A stretch of DNA of 64,000 nt from Rhodosalinus halophilus. Lineage in GTDB: Bacteria > Pseudomonadota > Alphaproteobacteria > Rhodobacterales > Rhodobacteraceae. Below, in pieces: positions 1 to 10,159 of the stretch. The DNA lies in NCBI RefSeq assembly GCF_003298775.1, contig NZ_QNTQ01000004.1:248001-312000 (forward strand), in the 5' to 3' direction. Each line of letters starts with the position of its first letter. Within the stretch, counting starts at the first letter, position 1. The notes below the pieces were generated by a model. It was given only the letters and a program-made list of their open reading frames with translations. It did not search any database and had not been told where the DNA came from. The position numbers and the translations under genes were made by a program.

Positions 1-1077
1 GATCGATCGCTTGATGAGGTCGCCCTCTTCGTAGATCTTCGCGGGCGCGATCGACTGCAGCGTGAGTTCGCGGATCTGCTCCCAAAGACGCTGGAGATAT
101 TCGTAGTCGCGCTTGATCTCGGTCTTGGTGCGCTTCGCCCCCGCTGTCCGCACGATGAGGCCCGCGCCGCGCGGCACGTCGAGCGACTGCGCGATCTCCT
201 TGAGCTTCTTGCGGTCGGCCGCGTTGGTGATCTTGCGGCTGATGCCGCCGCCGCGCGCCGTGTTGGGCATCAGCACGCAATAGCGCCCGGCCAGCGAGAG
301 ATAGGTGGTCAGCGCCGCGCCCTTGTTGCCGCGCTCTTCCTTGACGACCTGGACCAGCATGATCTGCCGGACCTTGATGACCTCCTGGATCTTGTACTTG
401 CGCGGACGCGGCTTGCGCGGCGGGCGAATGTCCTCCTGATCGTCGACTTCCGAGACGGCCTCGATCGTCTCGTCACGCTCGGCGGCGTGATCGGCCGCGA
501 CGAAGGGCGCCTCCTCCTCGTCGTCGCCATTGGGTTCCGCGGCAGCGCCGTTGCCCTCGGGTTCCTCGACCGGGGTCTCGCCGACGCGCTCCATCGGGGA
601 GAGACCCTCTTCGCCGTCGGAGAGGTCGATGGTCTCCATCCCCTCGATCGACTCGGAAACGATATCGCCCTTGGCGACGGCGTCCTGATCCTTGGCCTTG
701 GCGGCCTTCGAGCGGCTGCGCGAGCGGGCGGGCTTCTTCGGCTTCTTCCCTTCGTCCTCGGCCTCGTCGCGGGCGCGCTGCGCCTCGGCGTAGGCGCGCT
801 CCTCCTCCATCAGCGCCTCGCGGTCGGCGACGGGGATCTGGTAGTAATCCGGGTGGATTTCCGAGAAGGCGAGAAAGCCGTGCCGGTTGCCGCCGTAATC
901 GACGAAGGCGGCCTGCAGCGACGGCTCTACGCGCGTGACCTTGGCGAGATAGATGTTGCCGGCCAGCTGGCGCTTGTTGACCGACTCGAAATCGAAGTCC
1001 TCGACCTTGTTTCCGTCCACCACCACGACGCGGGTCTCCTCCGCGTGGGTGGCGTCGATGAGCATTTTCTTTGGCAT
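1..1077 (-). CDS. rne: Ribonuclease E, N-terminal part (cut by window edge)
   Basis: Endoribonuclease that starts decay and processing of mRNA, rRNA and tRNA and acts as the degradosome scaffold. The 359 residues visible begin MPKKMLIDATHAEETRVVVV, the usual alphaproteobacterial RNase E start. The S1 domain is split: its first part (about 36-82, with AAFVDYGGNRHGFLAF) is separated from the rest (from about 222, KYKIQEVIKVRQ) by an acidic, lysine-rich insertion of about 130 residues, as in other alphaproteobacterial homologues. The frame is open to base 1, so the catalytic core and scaffold C-terminus lie outside. It follows dctD on the same strand after a 444-bp gap that probably holds its own promoter and a long leader. 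Confidence 0.95.
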   Translation of the reverse strand, partial: MPKKMLIDATHAEETRVVVVDGNKVEDFDFESVNKRQLAGNIYLAKVTRVEPSLQAAFVDYGGNRHGFLAFSEIHPDYYQIPVADREALMEEERAYAEAQRARDEAEDEGKKPKKPARSRSRSKAAKAKDQDAVAKGDIVSESIEGMETIDLSDGEEGLSPMERVGETPVEEPEGNGAAAEPNGDDEEEAPFVAADHAAERDETIEAVSEVDDQEDIRPPRKPRPRKYKIQEVIKVRQIMLVQVVKEERGNKGAALTTYLSLAGRYCVLMPNTARGGGISRKITNAADRKKLKEIAQSLDVPRGAGLIVRTAGAKRTKTEIKRDYEYLQRLWEQIRELTLQSIAPAKIYEEGDLIKRSI

Positions 1078-1521
1078 GTCGTCCATTTGCACGAGGGCCT
1101 TCGGCGCGCGCCCGAAAGGCGCGGCGCCAGGCGCCCGTGTCTTGTCTGTGCGATTGATGCTGCGCGGCAGAGCGGGCTTCGTCCCGGCGACCTGTTCTTG
1201 CGATCGGGTCCTCTGCGCGTCATCGCGGTTCTACTCCGACACCCCCTCGGGGGCATCCGTTCGGGGCCCTCCGCGGGTGCGGTCCGGGCAATCTTGCCGG
1301 CGCGGGGCCGGATCGGTCTGTTCCGGACCGTCGGGCCTTGTCGCCCTGGAGCGTCTGGAAACAGAGAAACTTTCGCTGCGGTGCCGGCCGGAGTGCCGCC
1401 CGCCTGCCGGACAACATAAGGGCACCGGCGCGCGGATTACAATGGCAAAAACGTTAACATGACAAGAACCCGCATGCGCGGCGGCGGCGCCCTCCACCGG
1501 GCTGCCCATGCCCGCCGGGAT
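1078..1521. other. Intergenic stretch upstream of rne, probable long 5' leader
   Basis: This is 444 bp without a convincing gene between the dctD stop and the rne start. It is AT-richer near 1430-1470, where a promoter candidate sits, which would give rne a leader of roughly 350 nt. In E. coli a long rne leader lets RNase E feed back on its own mRNA; whether this leader does so cannot be seen from the sequence. Several open frames cross it, but none looks like a protein. Confidence 0.6.
1437..1465 (-). promoter_or_regulatory. Candidate sigma70 promoter of rne
   Basis: Read on the minus strand: -35 TTGTCA (1465-1460), a 17-nt spacer, and -10 TTGTAA (1442-1437). It is the only AT-rich patch in the gap and faces rne. 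The call rests on motif and position only. Confidence 0.35.
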
Positions 1522-2856
<1,335 letters not shown>

Positions 2857-2862
2857 GGCCGC

Positions 2863-4626
2863 TTACTCCGCTGCTCTTGTCTCTTCGCCGAGGATGGGAA
2901 GCTGCATCTCGAAGACCGCGCCGCCGCCTTCGGCGTTGCGCGCGGTGAGCCGCCCGCCCAGGTCGGAAACGATCCCCGAGGAGATGGCGAGCCCCAGGCC
3001 CACGCCCTCGCCCGGTTGCTTGGTGGTGTAGAACGGCTCGAAGAGGGCATTGAGATCCTCGATGCCGTCGCCGTTGTCCCGCACCGTCAGAACGGCGGTC
3101 TCCCCGCGGGCGAGGATGATGTCGATCTCGGGGCTGGGCACGTTCTTCACGGCATCGAAGGCGTTGCGGATCAGGTTCACCATCACCTGCTCGATGCGCA
3201 CCCGGTCACCCATCACCATGACCGGCCCTTCCGGCAGCACGCGGTTGATGCGTACCTTGCCCTGCCTGAGCTGCGGCTCCATCATCGACAGCGCCGAGGT
3301 CAGCGCGTCGGCGAGATCGACCGGCGCGAGCTGATCGGCGCCCTTGCCGGCGTAGGACTTGAGCTGCCGGGTGATCGCGCCCATGCGCTCGATCAGCCCG
3401 TCGATACGGTGGAAGGCGGTCAGCGCCTCCTCGGGCCGGTTGCGCCGCAGCAGCAGCCTGGCGCCCGCCAGATAGGTCTTCATCGCCGCGAGCGGCTGGT
3501 TCAGCTCGTGGCTGACGGCCGCCGACATCTCGCCCAGAACCGCGAGTTTCGAGCTCTGCGCGAGGCTCTGCTCGGCCACGGCGAGGGTCTGCTGCATCCG
3601 TTCGCGTTCGGCGATCTCGCGCTGCAGGCGCGCGTTGAGCTCGCGCAGCTCGGCGGACTCGCGCTGGAAGAGCGCCATGCGCAGCGCCGTCTTGCGGCTG
3701 AGCAGATAGAAGGCGCCCGCAAGCAGGATCGCGAAGCCCATGATCTCGAGCGCGAGCACGGCGTTCACCTGGTCGCGCACGCTGGCGTAGGTGGTGAAGC
3801 TCGCCATGCGCCAGCCGCGGAAGGGGATGCGCGTCTCCATGCGCATCACCGCCTGCCCCTCCAGATAGGCATCGGCGGGTATCGTCGCCCAGTCCACCGC
3901 CTCCTGCAGCGCCCGCTCGATCGCGTTCATCGGCGGCTCGCGCTCGAGCGCCGCGGCCTCGGTCAGCCCGCGCCAGCGCGGCTCGGTGGACAGGATGATG
4001 GTGCCCTCGCTGTCGGTCACCAGCACGGCGTCCGAGATGCCGGCCCAGGCCCGCTCGAACTTCGCGAGATCGACCTCGACGAGGATCACGCCCAGCGTGC
4101 CGGCCTGCCCCTCGACGCGGCGCGAATAGGTGAAGCGGTATCCCCCCGCCTCGCGCGGTAGGGTCGTGAAGACCGTGTTGGAGGAGCGCAGCGCCTCGAC
4201 GTAATAGGGCTCCGAACGGTGGCTGGAGCCCAGCCGGTTGCGGTCGGTGGCGGCGACCGCGCGGCCCTCGCGGTCGAGCAGCATCAGCGAGGCGGCGCCG
4301 ATCTCGTCCACGAAGCTCATCAGCCGCTGGGTGGACTGCGAATAGTCGCTCGAATTGAGCGCCCCGATCAGCGTCGGATCGCGCGCGAGCAGCTGCGGCA
4401 CGATCGCGTTGCGCCGCAGTTCCGAGACGAGGTTGCCGGAATAGAGCGCGAGCCGCACCTCGGCGCGGTTGCGCGTCGTCTCGGTGAAACGTTCGGTCAG
4501 GAAGCTGTTGGTGATCCAGACGACGCCCACGGCCAGCGCGACGAGCGCCACCAGCGCGAGGCGCACGCGCCAGCCGAGCGGTCCTTCGCGCCGCCGCTCC
4601 GTTTCCGTGGTTACGAGCTCCCGCAT
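2863..4626 (-). CDS. dctB: DctB-type sensor histidine kinase
   Basis: Membrane sensor kinase, 587 residues, partner of the downstream dctD. Transmembrane helices at about 20-42 and 290-312 flank a periplasmic sensor region of about 245 residues of the double-PAS type known for DctB. A coiled coil (about 320-355) leads to the dimerisation/phospho-acceptor box SHELNQPLAA with H373, followed by N, G1 and G2 boxes (NLIRNAFDA, DNGDGI, GVGLGLAIS). Full family length. No C4-dicarboxylate transporter gene lies next to the pair, so the signal is inferred from family only. It begins 36 bp after purQ on the same strand and may be read from the purine operon. Confidence 0.88.
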   Translation of the reverse strand: MRELVTTETERRREGPLGWRVRLALVALVALAVGVVWITNSFLTERFTETTRNRAEVRLALYSGNLVSELRRNAIVPQLLARDPTLIGALNSSDYSQSTQRLMSFVDEIGAASLMLLDREGRAVAATDRNRLGSSHRSEPYYVEALRSSNTVFTTLPREAGGYRFTYSRRVEGQAGTLGVILVEVDLAKFERAWAGISDAVLVTDSEGTIILSTEPRWRGLTEAAALEREPPMNAIERALQEAVDWATIPADAYLEGQAVMRMETRIPFRGWRMASFTTYASVRDQVNAVLALEIMGFAILLAGAFYLLSRKTALRMALFQRESAELRELNARLQREIAERERMQQTLAVAEQSLAQSSKLAVLGEMSAAVSHELNQPLAAMKTYLAGARLLLRRNRPEEALTAFHRIDGLIERMGAITRQLKSYAGKGADQLAPVDLADALTSALSMMEPQLRQGKVRINRVLPEGPVMVMGDRVRIEQVMVNLIRNAFDAVKNVPSPEIDIILARGETAVLTVRDNGDGIEDLNALFEPFYTTKQPGEGVGLGLAISSGIVSDLGGRLTARNAEGGGAVFEMQLPILGEETRAAE

Positions 4627-4662
4627 GGGCGGAGGATAAGCCCCCCCAGTGCCGGCCTCAAG

Positions 4663-5331
4663 TCAGGCCGCCGCCAGCGCACCCACGAGTGAGCGGAAGA
4701 GCGCCTGCCCGTCGGTGCCGCCGTGCGCCGGGTCCACGGCCCGCTCGGGATGCGGCATCAGGCCCAGCACCCGCCGGTTCTCGGACAGCACCCCGGCGAT
4801 GTCGCGCGCCGAGCCGTTGGGATTCTCGGCGTAGGTGAAGGCCACGCGCCCCTCGCCCTCGAGGCGGTCCAGTTCGTCCTCGCTGGCGGTGTAGTTGCCG
4901 TCGTGATGGGCGATCGGAAAGACGACCTCCTGGCCTTCCGAATAGCCGGCGGTGAAATCGCTCTCGGCGGTTCGGACGATCAGCCGCTCCGTGCGGCAGA
5001 CGAAGGTGATTCCGGCGTTGCGCATGAGCACGCCGGGCAGCAGCCGCATCTCGGTGAGCACCTGGAAGCCGTTGCAGATGCCCAGAACATGGCCGCCCCG
5101 CTCAGCGTGCGCCGCCACCGCCCGGCAGATCGGCGACTGCGCCGCGATCGCCCCGCAGCGCAAATAGTCACCGTAGGAGAATCCGCCGGGCACCGCGACG
5201 AGATCGGTACCCTCCGGCAAGGCCGTATCCTTGTGCCACACCATGTCGACCCGCGCGCCCGCGGCGCGCAACGCCACGGCGAGGTCGCGGTCGCAATTGG
5301 AGCCGGGAAAGACGAGAACGGCGGCGCGCAT
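4663..5331 (-). CDS. purQ: Phosphoribosylformylglycinamidine synthase subunit PurQ
   Basis: Glutaminase subunit of the three-part FGAM synthase (PurL-PurQ-PurS) of purine synthesis. It frees ammonia from glutamine for PurL. 222 residues, starting [17 protein letters not shown]. Class I amidotransferase triad visible: nucleophile Cys in [13 protein letters not shown] and the His/Glu pair in [11 protein letters not shown] longer frame runs upstream of this ATG, but it only reads out of frame through the alcohol dehydrogenase gene. The operon order is purC, purS, adh, purQ, so an unrelated dehydrogenase sits between the usually adjacent purS and purQ. Confidence 0.96.
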   Translation of the reverse strand: MRAAVLVFPGSNCDRDLAVALRAAGARVDMVWHKDTALPEGTDLVAVPGGFSYGDYLRCGAIAAQSPICRAVAAHAERGGHVLGICNGFQVLTEMRLLPGVLMRNAGITFVCRTERLIVRTAESDFTAGYSEGQEVVFPIAHHDGNYTASEDELDRLEGEGRVAFTYAENPNGSARDIAGVLSENRRVLGLMPHPERAVDPAHGGTDGQALFRSLVGALAAA

Positions 5332-5342
5332 GAAACCCTCCT

Positions 5343-6386
5343 TCAGGCGGCGAAATCGGTGACCACCGCGACGCCCGGCGGCGCAGGGCGGTCGAAGGCG
5401 GCGAGTTCCGCAGTGACCTGCGACAGCGCGATCCGGCGCGTCACCATCGGCGAGAGATCCACCCGCCCCGCGGCGACCAGATCGAGCAGCGGCGGGTAGC
5501 GCCAGGCGGGCATGCCCCGTGTTCCGTAGATCGCGAGCTGTCCCGAGTAAACCACGTCCCACGGCAGCGTCATCGTCGCGTGCGCGCCCGCGGGCATGCC
5601 CACCTGCACCATGCGACCCAGCTTGCGCAGCGACTTCAGGGCCGTCGCGGTGGTGTCCGCCACGCCCAGCGCCTCGACCGCCACATGCGCGCCGCCGCCG
5701 GTCGCCGCGCGCACCGCCTCTGCCGCGTCGCCGCCGCCCGCGTCCACGACCGCGTCGGCGCCGAGCGCGCGCGCGAACGACAGCTTCTCGGGGACCACAT
5801 CGACCACGATCACCCGCGCCCCCAGCGCACGGCCCAGCAACAGCGCCGCGACGCCCACGCCCCCGCCGCCGATCACGGCCAGCCACTCGCCCGCAGCCAG
5901 CGCGGCACGGCCCGTCAGCGCGTGCCAGACCGTGGTCACGCGGCAGCCCAGCGCCGCCGCAAGTTCCGGCGGCACGGCCTCCGGCAGGCGGGTCAGATTC
6001 GCATCCGCATGCGGCACCGCGACGAGCTCCGCGAAAGCGCCCGGCGCCGTGAACCCCGGCAGCACCTGGTGCGCGCAGATCGTCTGATGTCCGGCCGCGC
6101 AATCGGGGCAGGCGCCGCAGGCGAGGATGAAGGGCGCGATCACCCGATCGCCCTCCCGCCAGCGCGTCACCCCGGCGCCGACCGCCACCACCTCGCCGCA
6201 GAACTCGTGCCCCGGCACATGCGGCAGCGACACGTCCGGGTCGGCGCCCGTCCACACATGCCAGTCCGAGCGGCAGACCCCGCAGGCCAGAACGCGCAGC
6301 ACGACGCCGCCGGGCGCAGGCGCGGGATCATGCGCCGCGACGATCTCCAGCGGCGCGCGCCAGGCCGAGAGCCGCGCGGCGCGCAT
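5343..6386 (-). CDS. Zinc-dependent alcohol dehydrogenase family protein
   Basis: Medium-chain zinc dehydrogenase of 347 residues; NAD(P)-dependent oxidation of an alcohol or reduction of an aldehyde, substrate unknown. Catalytic zinc ligands are seen in CGVCRSDWH and GHEFCGE, the four-cysteine structural zinc site in [15 protein letters not shown], and the dinucleotide fold in [16 protein letters not shown] place the start at the ATG of MRAARLSAW because it overlaps the purS stop (TGATG), which is typical of translational coupling; a start further upstream would overlap purS deeply. It is followed by purQ after 11 bp. Nothing known of purine synthesis needs this enzyme, so it looks like an operon insertion. 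Confidence 0.88.
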   Translation of the reverse strand: MRAARLSAWRAPLEIVAAHDPAPAPGGVVLRVLACGVCRSDWHVWTGADPDVSLPHVPGHEFCGEVVAVGAGVTRWREGDRVIAPFILACGACPDCAAGHQTICAHQVLPGFTAPGAFAELVAVPHADANLTRLPEAVPPELAAALGCRVTTVWHALTGRAALAAGEWLAVIGGGGVGVAALLLGRALGARVIVVDVVPEKLSFARALGADAVVDAGGGDAAEAVRAATGGGAHVAVEALGVADTTATALKSLRKLGRMVQVGMPAGAHATMTLPWDVVYSGQLAIYGTRGMPAWRYPPLLDLVAAGRVDLSPMVTRRIALSQVTAELAAFDRPAPPGVAVVTDFAA

Positions 6387-6616
6387 CAGCCCATCTCGAT
6401 CTCGTAGCGCTCGATCACCGTGTTGGCGAGAAGCGCCTCGCACATCCGCTCGACCTCGTCGCGTTCGGTGCCGGGGGCGAGATCGAGCTCGATCACCTTG
6501 CCCTGCCGCACGCCCGTCACGCCGGAAAACCCCAGCGCGCCCAGGGCGTGCCGCACCGCCTCGCCCTGCGGATCCAGCACGCCGTCCTTGAGCATCACCG
6601 TGACCCGTGCCTTCAT
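6386..6616 (-). CDS. purS: Phosphoribosylformylglycinamidine synthase subunit PurS
   Basis: Small structural subunit (76 residues) that bridges PurL and PurQ in the FGAM synthase complex. Starts MKARVTVMLKDGVLDPQGEA and carries the family stretch ALGFSGVTGVRQGKVIELDL. Length matches the family. Its stop overlaps the next start in TGATG. It lies 68 bp after purC, and the gap holds one copy of a dispersed repeat. Confidence 0.95.
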   Translation of the reverse strand: MKARVTVMLKDGVLDPQGEAVRHALGALGFSGVTGVRQGKVIELDLAPGTERDEVERMCEALLANTVIERYEIEMG

Positions 6617-6627
6617 GGCGCGTCCCG

Positions 6628-6654
6628 TCCTTTCAATGGTCCGAAAATACCCAT
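6628..6654. repeat. Dispersed repeat family C, single arm
   Basis: 27 bp beginning TCCTTTCAATGGTCC and ending AAATACCCAT, differing at two positions from the left arm of the inverted repeat at 56007-56103. Here only one arm is present, between purC and purS within the operon. Confidence 0.6.
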
Positions 6655-6684
6655 GCGGCGCTCGCAATCCCCGCGGGCGGGCCT

Positions 6685-7446
6685 TCAGTTGATGAGATGC
6701 GGCTTGGTCGCCGTGGCGGCGTTCTTCGGCATCACGCCAAGGCGCCGAGCGACCTCGGTATAGGCGTCGGAAAGATCGCCCAGATCGCGGCGGAACACGT
6801 CCTTGTCCAGCCGCTGCCCCGTCTGGAGATCCCACAGCCGGCAGGAATCGGGGCTGATCTCGTCGGCCACGATCAGGCGCTGGAAATCGCCGTCGTAGAC
6901 CCGGCCGATCTCGATCTTGAAGTCCACCAGCCGGATGCCGACAGCCATCATCACGCCCGACAGGAAGTCGTTCACCCGCAGCGCGAGGCTGACCATGTCG
7001 TCCAGATCCTGCTGCGAGGCCCAGCCGAAGGCGGCGATATGCTCCTCCGTCACCAGCGGGTCGCCCAGCTTGTCGTCCTTGAAGTAGTACTCGACGATCG
7101 GACGCGGCAGCGGCGTGCCCTCGTCGATGCCGAGCCGCCTGGACATCGAGCCGGCGGCAAAGTTGCGCACCACCACCTCGAGCGGAATGATCTCGCAGGC
7201 GCGCACGAGCTGCTCGCGCATGTTGAGACGGCGGATGAAATGGGTGGGCACGCCGATGTTGTTGAGCCCTGTCATGAAGAATTCGGAAAGGCGGTTGTTG
7301 AGCACGCCCTTGCCGTCGATCACGTCGTGCTTCTCGGCGTTGAAGGCGGTCGCGTCGTCCTTGAAGTACTGGACCAGCGTGCCGGGCTCGGGGCCTTCGT
7401 AGAGAATCTTCGCCTTGCCCTCGTAGATCTTCTTGCGCCGCGCCAT
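6685..7446 (-). CDS. purC: SAICAR synthetase (phosphoribosylaminoimidazole-succinocarboxamide synthase)
   Basis: ATP-dependent ligase joining CAIR and aspartate in purine synthesis. 253 residues, starting [18 protein letters not shown], the standard PurC start; an in-frame ATG five codons upstream is less likely. Family motifs include [26 protein letters not shown] and [13 protein letters not shown]. First gene of the minus-strand purine cluster, with 175 bp of non-coding DNA between it and the divergent ATPase-inhibitor gene where its promoter should be. Confidence 0.97.
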   Translation of the reverse strand: MARRKKIYEGKAKILYEGPEPGTLVQYFKDDATAFNAEKHDVIDGKGVLNNRLSEFFMTGLNNIGVPTHFIRRLNMREQLVRACEIIPLEVVVRNFAAGSMSRRLGIDEGTPLPRPIVEYYFKDDKLGDPLVTEEHIAAFGWASQQDLDDMVSLALRVNDFLSGVMMAVGIRLVDFKIEIGRVYDGDFQRLIVADEISPDSCRLWDLQTGQRLDKDVFRRDLGDLSDAYTEVARRLGVMPKNAATATKPHLIN

Positions 7447-7621
7447 CAGGACTCCATGCAAAAGCGCCGGAGACCCGCTCCGGCGGCGTTGCGCTCACAT
7501 AGGGCATGGCGGCTGCTGCCGCAAGCGCGGCGGCACCCGCCCCTTGCGGCGCGGGGTCCGGGCGGGCATATCTGACGACGACATGCGGCCAGCCCGCGCA
7601 GGCTTCTTGAGGGACCGAGCG

Positions 7622-7936
7622 ATGACCACCTTCGACGACCGCGAGCACGCCTTCGAGGCGAAGTTCGCCCACGACGCCGAGATGCAGTTCAAGGCCGAGG
7701 CGCGCCGCAACAGGCTGCTGGGGCTCTGGGCGGCCGAGAAGCTCGGCAAGTCCGGCGCCGACGCCGAGGCCTATGCGCGCGAGGTGGTGAAGGCCGATTT
7801 CGAGGAGGCCGGCCACGAGGACGTCGTGCGCAAGGTCGCGGGCGATCTGGGGAACCTCTCCACCCCGGAAGAGATCCGCGCCAAGATGGCCGAGCTGCTC
7901 GTCGTGGCCAAGGGCCAGATGATCGAGGAACACTGA
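7622..7936 (+). CDS. F1-ATPase inhibitor, zeta subunit (DUF1476 family)
   Basis: Small soluble protein of 104 residues, starting MTTFDDREHAFEAKFAHDAE, which matches the DUF1476 family. In Paracoccus denitrificans this family is the zeta subunit, which blocks ATP hydrolysis by F1Fo-ATP synthase through its N-terminal inhibitory segment; the role here is carried over from that. Almost entirely helical, charged, no membrane segment. A GAGGG ribosome-binding sequence sits about 9 bp before the ATG. Divergent from purC and 22 bp upstream of the sulfotransferase-like gene. Confidence 0.9.
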   Translation: MTTFDDREHAFEAKFAHDAEMQFKAEARRNRLLGLWAAEKLGKSGADAEAYAREVVKADFEEAGHEDVVRKVAGDLGNLSTPEEIRAKMAELLVVAKGQMIEEH

Positions 7937-7958
7937 GCCGGCAGCGCCGGCCGGCGCC

Positions 7959-9062
7959 ATGTCGGATCGCCCCGATCTTCTGGTGCACATCGGGCACGGC
8001 AAGACCGGCTCGACGGCGATCCAGCGCACGCTGCAGCGCAACGCCCCGGCACTCGCCGCCGCCGGCGTGCTCTGGCCCGACGCGGACGGGCACGCCAACC
8101 ATCAGGAGATCTTCCATCACCTGACCGGAGAGGTGAAGCGCGCGCCCGGCGCGCCGGCCTCCCCGCGCGACGACGCGCGGCGGCTCCGGCGTAGCGCCCG
8201 GCTCTGGGAGACCCTGCTGGAACGCATCGCGGCGGAGCGGCCAAGGCTCGTCGTGCTCTCCTGCGAGAACCAGTTCCGCCCCTTCGCCCCAGCCGCGCTC
8301 GCGCGTCTGAGCGGGCTTCTGGCGCCGCAGTTCGGCGCGATCCGGGTGGTGGCCTACCTGCGCGCGCCCGCCTCGCATTTCCTGTCGGCCGCGCAGCAGG
8401 ATCTCAAGAAGCGCCCCGAGTTCGAGATCCCCTCGCGCAGCCGCTACCGCGATACCCTGGAGCCGTGGATGCGGCATGGCCCCGGCCAGGTCACCTGCCT
8501 GCGCTTCGGGCGCGCCGATCTGCACAACGGCGACGTGGTCGAGGATTTCTGCACGCGCTTCCTGCCGCTCGACTTTGCCGCGCTGACGCGGATGGACGAC
8601 CCCGAGAACGTCACCGTGAGCGCCGAGGCCATGGAGATGCTGCAGACCTACTTCCGCGGCGCGCTGCTGCCGCCGCACCCGTGGTATGGCCGTCGGCCGC
8701 AGCGTATGAAGGCGCTGATCCGCACCGCAGACGCGGCGACCCCCGGCTTCGCCAAGCCGCGCCTGAATGCCGGCCTCAAGGAGGCCTTCGAGGCGCGCGC
8801 CACCGATCTCGGCTGGCTCGAGGATACCTTCGGCATAACCTTCGACGAGGTGGAGCCTGCCGCCATGAGCGTGGAGGCGGCAGAGGCGCGTGTCGCTGAA
8901 CTGCGAGACGTGGCCGACATATGCCTGATCGATCCCGTGCGGCACGCCGCGCTCCAGGCCACGCTGCAGCACATCGCGGCCCGCGAGCAGAGGCTCGGCG
9001 CGCGGATCGCCCGCGCGTTCGGCCGGGCACGAAGCGCGCTCCGCGATCCGTCGGCGTCCTGA
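7959..9062 (+). CDS. Sulfotransferase-like P-loop protein
   Basis: 367 residues. The N-terminus LLVHIGHGKTGSTAIQRTLQ resembles the 5'-phosphosulfate binding loop of PAPS-dependent sulfotransferases (H-I-G-x-x-K-T-G-S-T). A later stretch VVAYLRAPASHFLSAAQQ fits the 3'-phosphate binding region (R and S spaced as in the family). No signal peptide or membrane helix. Such proteins are common in marine Rhodobacterales, but their acceptors are mostly unknown. It follows the ATPase-inhibitor gene closely and is followed by the homocysteine methyltransferase gene; a shared function is not evident. Confidence 0.7.
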   Translation: MSDRPDLLVHIGHGKTGSTAIQRTLQRNAPALAAAGVLWPDADGHANHQEIFHHLTGEVKRAPGAPASPRDDARRLRRSARLWETLLERIAAERPRLVVLSCENQFRPFAPAALARLSGLLAPQFGAIRVVAYLRAPASHFLSAAQQDLKKRPEFEIPSRSRYRDTLEPWMRHGPGQVTCLRFGRADLHNGDVVEDFCTRFLPLDFAALTRMDDPENVTVSAEAMEMLQTYFRGALLPPHPWYGRRPQRMKALIRTADAATPGFAKPRLNAGLKEAFEARATDLGWLEDTFGITFDEVEPAAMSVEAAEARVAELRDVADICLIDPVRHAALQATLQHIAAREQRLGARIARAFGRARSALRDPSAS

Positions 9063-9136
9063 CCCAATATGGATTTGCGTCGCGTCGGAGAGCGTGCAAC
9101 ACGGTGCGGGCAGATCATCCGCTCGGGGCGACAGAC

Positions 9137-10153
9137 ATGAGCGATCCTCTTTCCCGCCTTCTCGACGCGCGCGACTGGCTGCTCGCCGACGGTGCGACGG
9201 GCACCACGCTCTTCAACATGGGGCTGATGTCGGGCGACGCGCCGGAGTTGTGGAACATCGATCATCCCGACCGCATCCGCGCGCTCTACCGCGGGGCCGT
9301 GGAGGCGGGCAGCGACCTGTTCCTGACCAACTCCTTCGGGGCCAACGCCTCGCGGCTCAAGCTGCACGCGGCGCAGGACCGGGTGTTCGAGCTCAACCGC
9401 GCCGCCGCCGAACTCGGCCGCGAGGTGGCAGACGCCGCGGGACGCACGGTGATCGTGGCCGGCTCCGTCGGTCCTACCGGCGACATCATGGAGCCCGTGG
9501 GCAGCCTCAGCCACGCCGACGCGGTCGAGATGTTCCACGAACAGGCCGAGGGACTGAAGGCCGGCGGCGCCGACGTGCTCTGGCTCGAGACGATCTCGGC
9601 GGCCGAGGAGTACCGCGCCGCGGCGGAGGCCTTCGCCCTGGCCGAGATGCCCTGGTGCGGCACGATGAGCTTCGACACGGCGGGGCGCACGATGATGGGG
9701 CTCACGGCGCCCGGCATGGTGGACATGGTCGAGAGCCTGCCGAACCCGCCCATCGCCTTCGGCGCGAACTGCGGCACCGGCGCGGCGGACCTGCTGCGGA
9801 CGATCCTGGGCTTCACGGAGGCCGATCCGAAGCGCCCCGTGATCGCCAAGGGCAACGCCGGCATTCCGAAATACGTCGACGGGCACATCCACTACGACGG
9901 CACGCCCGCGCTGATGGCGGACTATGCCGTGCTGGCCCGCGACGCGGGCGCGCGAATCATCGGCGGCTGCTGCGGCACGCAGCCCGAGCACCTGAAGCGG
10001 ATGCGCGAGGCGCTGGAGGCCCGGCCCAAAGGCGCCCGCCCGACGCTGGAGCAGATCGTCGCGGCGGTGGGCGAGTTCTCCTCGGCCTCGGACGGGACCG
10101 GTGCCGACGAAGGCGGTGCCGAGCGCCGACCTCGCCGCCGTCGCCGCGGCTGA
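9137..10153 (+). CDS. Betaine/homocysteine S-methyltransferase family protein (BmtB-like)
   Basis: 338 residues forming the homocysteine-binding TIM barrel of the MetH/BHMT family. It starts MSDPLSRLLDARDWLLADGA and keeps the zinc-thiolate ligands: one Cys in FGANCGTG and the pair in GGCCGTQP. The arginine-rich tail (RRPRRRRRG) is unusual. In this order methionine synthase is often split into separate proteins, this one carrying the homocysteine half; the corrinoid half is probably the gene at 11461. Direct betaine-dependent methylation is the alternative, and betA/betB lie in the same window. The two partner genes are separated by an opposite-strand radical SAM gene. Confidence 0.85.
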   Translation: MSDPLSRLLDARDWLLADGATGTTLFNMGLMSGDAPELWNIDHPDRIRALYRGAVEAGSDLFLTNSFGANASRLKLHAAQDRVFELNRAAAELGREVADAAGRTVIVAGSVGPTGDIMEPVGSLSHADAVEMFHEQAEGLKAGGADVLWLETISAAEEYRAAAEAFALAEMPWCGTMSFDTAGRTMMGLTAPGMVDMVESLPNPPIAFGANCGTGAADLLRTILGFTEADPKRPVIAKGNAGIPKYVDGHIHYDGTPALMADYAVLARDAGARIIGGCCGTQPEHLKRMREALEARPKGARPTLEQIVAAVGEFSSASDGTGADEGGAERRPRRRRRG

Positions 10154-10159
10154 CGCGGC

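Noticed and set aside
4663-6255. A long N-terminal extension of PurQ (530 residues)
   Set aside because: The extra part is an out-of-frame reading of the alcohol dehydrogenase; PurQ starts at [12 protein letters not shown].
9063-9136. A riboswitch (SAH or SAM type) before the homocysteine methyltransferase
   Set aside because: The 74-bp gap has GGAGAGCGTGCAAC, faintly like an SAH element, but no pairing partners of the consensus; too short and not convincing.
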